A stretch of 64,000 bases of DNA from an uncultured Prevotellaceae bacterium (GTDB lineage Bacteria > Bacteroidota > Bacteroidia > Bacteroidales > Bacteroidaceae), in assembly GCA_902788605.1 (NCBI GenBank), contig CADAKX010000002.1:102896-166895 (forward strand), given 5' to 3'. Position 1 is the stretch's first letter. Each line of letters opens with the position of its first letter. The notes beneath the pieces were generated by a model. The model ran no database searches. It was not told where the DNA came from and saw nothing but the letters and a program-made list of their open reading frames with translations. Positions 62,718 through 64,000 of the stretch are shown in pieces. The position numbers and the translations under genes are program-made.

Positions 62718-63155
62718 TTAAACGGGAATCTTATCAATACGCTTTTGGTGTCGTCCACCTTCAAACTCCGTTGTGAAATATTCGTCCATGATCTTGCGAG
62801 CCATCTCCTCGTCGATGAATCGACCTGGCATCACCAGCACGTTAGCATTGTTGTGCTGACGAATCAGATGGGCAATCTCGGGAATCCAGCACAGACCGGC
62901 ACGGATGCTCTGGTGCTTGTTCAGCGTCATGTTGATGCCCTCGCCGCTGCCGCAGATAGCAATGCCGGGGAACACCTCGCCAGCCTCAATGCCCTTGGCC
63001 AGTGCGTGGCCGAAGTCTGAGTAGTCGCATGAGTCCTCGGTATAAGTGCCGTAGTCCTTATACTCGTAGCCCTTTTCTTCGAGGTACTTCTTGACGAACT
63101 GTTTAAGAGCATAGCCAGCGTGATCGCTGGCTATGCCTACTGTCTTTACTTCCAT
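62718..63155 (-). CDS. rpiB: ribose-5-phosphate isomerase B
   Basis: 145 residues. RpiB interconverts ribose-5-phosphate and ribulose-5-phosphate in the pentose phosphate pathway. The opening VGIASDHAGYALKQ, the active-site ICGSGEGINMTLNKH (the Cys-Gly-Ser/Thr loop) and IRAGLCW are the LacAB/RpiB signatures, and VLVMPGRFIDEEMA follows. Length is typical. It starts 16 bp after the transketolase stop, so the two pentose phosphate genes are one unit and end at the hairpin at 62681-62710. Confidence 0.95.
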   Translation of the reverse strand: MEVKTVGIASDHAGYALKQFVKKYLEEKGYEYKDYGTYTEDSCDYSDFGHALAKGIEAGEVFPGIAICGSGEGINMTLNKHQSIRAGLCWIPEIAHLIRQHNNANVLVMPGRFIDEEMARKIMDEYFTTEFEGGRHQKRIDKIPV

Positions 63156-63171
63156 AATTATAAATTATGCA

Positions 63172-64000
63172 TTAAGCCAAGAGCTTCTTTACCTGCTCGT
63201 AAACGTTCTGGCCGGTGAAGCCCAGCTTCTCGTCGAGCACCTTGTAGGGAGCTGAGAAACCGAAGCTCTCCAGACCCCATACGGTACCGTCGGCACCTAC
63301 CAGACCCTCGAGGTTAACGGGTAGACCAGCGGTGAGACCGAACTTCTTAACACCAGCAGGCAGGATGCTCTGCTGATACTCCTTGCTCTGGCTGCGGAAC
63401 AGACCCTCAGAAGGAACGCTCACGATGCGAACCTTAACGCCGTCCTCGCGGAGCAACTTGGCACCAGCCTCCAGGGTAGAAACCTCAGAACCTGAAGCCA
63501 GCAGGATTACATCGAACTTCTCGTCTGAGCCAGCTACAACATAAGCACCCTTTGTTGCCTGGTTGTAGTCGTTGCCCTCGGGCAGCATCTCGATGTTCTG
63601 ACGAGAGAAGATGAGCGCTGTAGGAGTATCAACGTTCTCCATAGCCATGCGCCAGCAAACGGTGGTCTCCTCAGCATCGGCAGGACGAACTACCAATACA
63701 GAGTTCTTACCGTGGTGGTTCTTCAGCTTCTCCATCAAGCGAATCTGTGCCTCCTGCTCAACAGGCTCGTGGGTAGGTCCATCCTCACCTACGCGGAATG
63801 CATCGTGAGTCCAGATGAACTTAACAGGCAGCTCCATCAGGGCAGCCATACGTACGGCGGGCTTCATGTAGTCAGAGAATACAAAGAAGGTACCGCAAGC
63901 GGGGATAACACCACCGTGCAGAGCCATACCGATACAGCAGCAAGCCATGGTGAGCTCAGCAACACCAGCCTCGAAGAATGCGCCGCTGAAGTCGCCCTTA
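63172..64000 (-). CDS. tkt: transketolase, C-terminal part (gene cut by window edge)
   Basis: The frame is open from the stop at 63172 to the right edge, giving 275 residues. The part seen covers the end of the pyrimidine-binding domain (from KGDFSGAFFEAGVAEL, ACCCIGMALHGGVIPACGTFFVF, FIWTHDAFRVGEDGPTHEPVEQ) and the C-terminal domain (VILLASGSEVSTLEAG, KFGLTAGLPVNLEGL). Transketolase moves two-carbon ketol units in the pentose phosphate pathway using thiamine diphosphate. An internal ATG at 63948 is not the true start. rpiB follows on the same strand. Confidence 0.95.
   Translation of the reverse strand, partial: KGDFSGAFFEAGVAELTMACCCIGMALHGGVIPACGTFFVFSDYMKPAVRMAALMELPVKFIWTHDAFRVGEDGPTHEPVEQEAQIRLMEKLKNHHGKNSVLVVRPADAEETTVCWRMAMENVDTPTALIFSRQNIEMLPEGNDYNQATKGAYVVAGSDEKFDVILLASGSEVSTLEAGAKLLREDGVKVRIVSVPSEGLFRSQSKEYQQSILPAGVKKFGLTAGLPVNLEGLVGADGTVWGLESFGFSAPYKVLDEKLGFTGQNVYEQVKKLLA

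Overview
The window reads as chromosomal DNA of a Bacteroidales bacterium, most likely Prevotella or a close relative. Three things point there: promoters of the Bacteroidetes type (TTTG, about 19-20 bp, then TAnnTTTG) in front of most transcription units; lineage-typical families (DUF2723, DUF4301, DUF4953-type metalloprotease, TPR-histidine kinase, LysRS with a C-terminal extension); and a short secreted-protein tail ending in NKKVVR at the left edge. No rRNA, tRNA, CRISPR, transposase or prophage genes were seen. No SusC/SusD pair is present.

Layout. 1-7430: tail of a secreted protein, a bidirectional terminator, then a six-gene minus-strand operon glnS - TPR protein - DedA protein - manC - gmd - fcl, ending in GDP-L-fucose synthesis. 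7510-10210: panE, a lipoprotein and an EamA exporter. 10158-10980: a gene-free stretch with an unusual inverted, modular repeat structure around a perfect 50-bp A/T palindrome. 10937-12705: a UvrX/YqjW-like Y-family polymerase and a small partner gene. 12644-28689: carbohydrate enzymes (CE1-like esterase, GH95, GH127/146-like, GH31, GH3) interleaved with a zinc metalloprotease, a type II pantothenate kinase and two tandem deoxynucleoside kinases. 28691-36746: mnmA, a polysaccharide deacetylase with a DUF2723 membrane protein, then purD with two membrane proteins. 36771-42379: a five-gene envelope operon of unknown role (transglutaminase-like/FecR-like protein, CHASE2 membrane protein, DUF4384 protein, two LPP20-like proteins). 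42461-49362: TPR-histidine kinase, DPP4-like peptidase, RlmL-like methyltransferase with an RS-rich tail, and a PAS-histidine kinase. 49421-58969: lysS-gpsA, mltG, a HAD phosphatase, and rel-kdgK-DUF4301. 59013-64000: rmuC, a GH2 enzyme, and a tkt-rpiB operon cut by the window edge.

How genes work together. GH31 (alpha-xylosidase type), GH3, GH2 and GH95 together resemble the exo-acting set used on xyloglucan side chains, although they lie in separate units. manC-gmd-fcl turn mannose-1-phosphate into GDP-L-fucose. The Rel protein has an intact synthetase but has lost three of the four hydrolase metal/HD residues.

The best candidates for something undescribed are the palindromic repeat structure at 10402-10838 and the CHASE2/DUF4384/LPP20/transglutaminase operon at 36771-42379. 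Two smaller points also merit attention: an A7G7 tract that forms the promoter spacer of the rlmL-dpp4 operon, and a repeat-like string that appears to have entered the GH31 PA14 domain in frame. All family assignments were made by reading the sequence; no database search was run.
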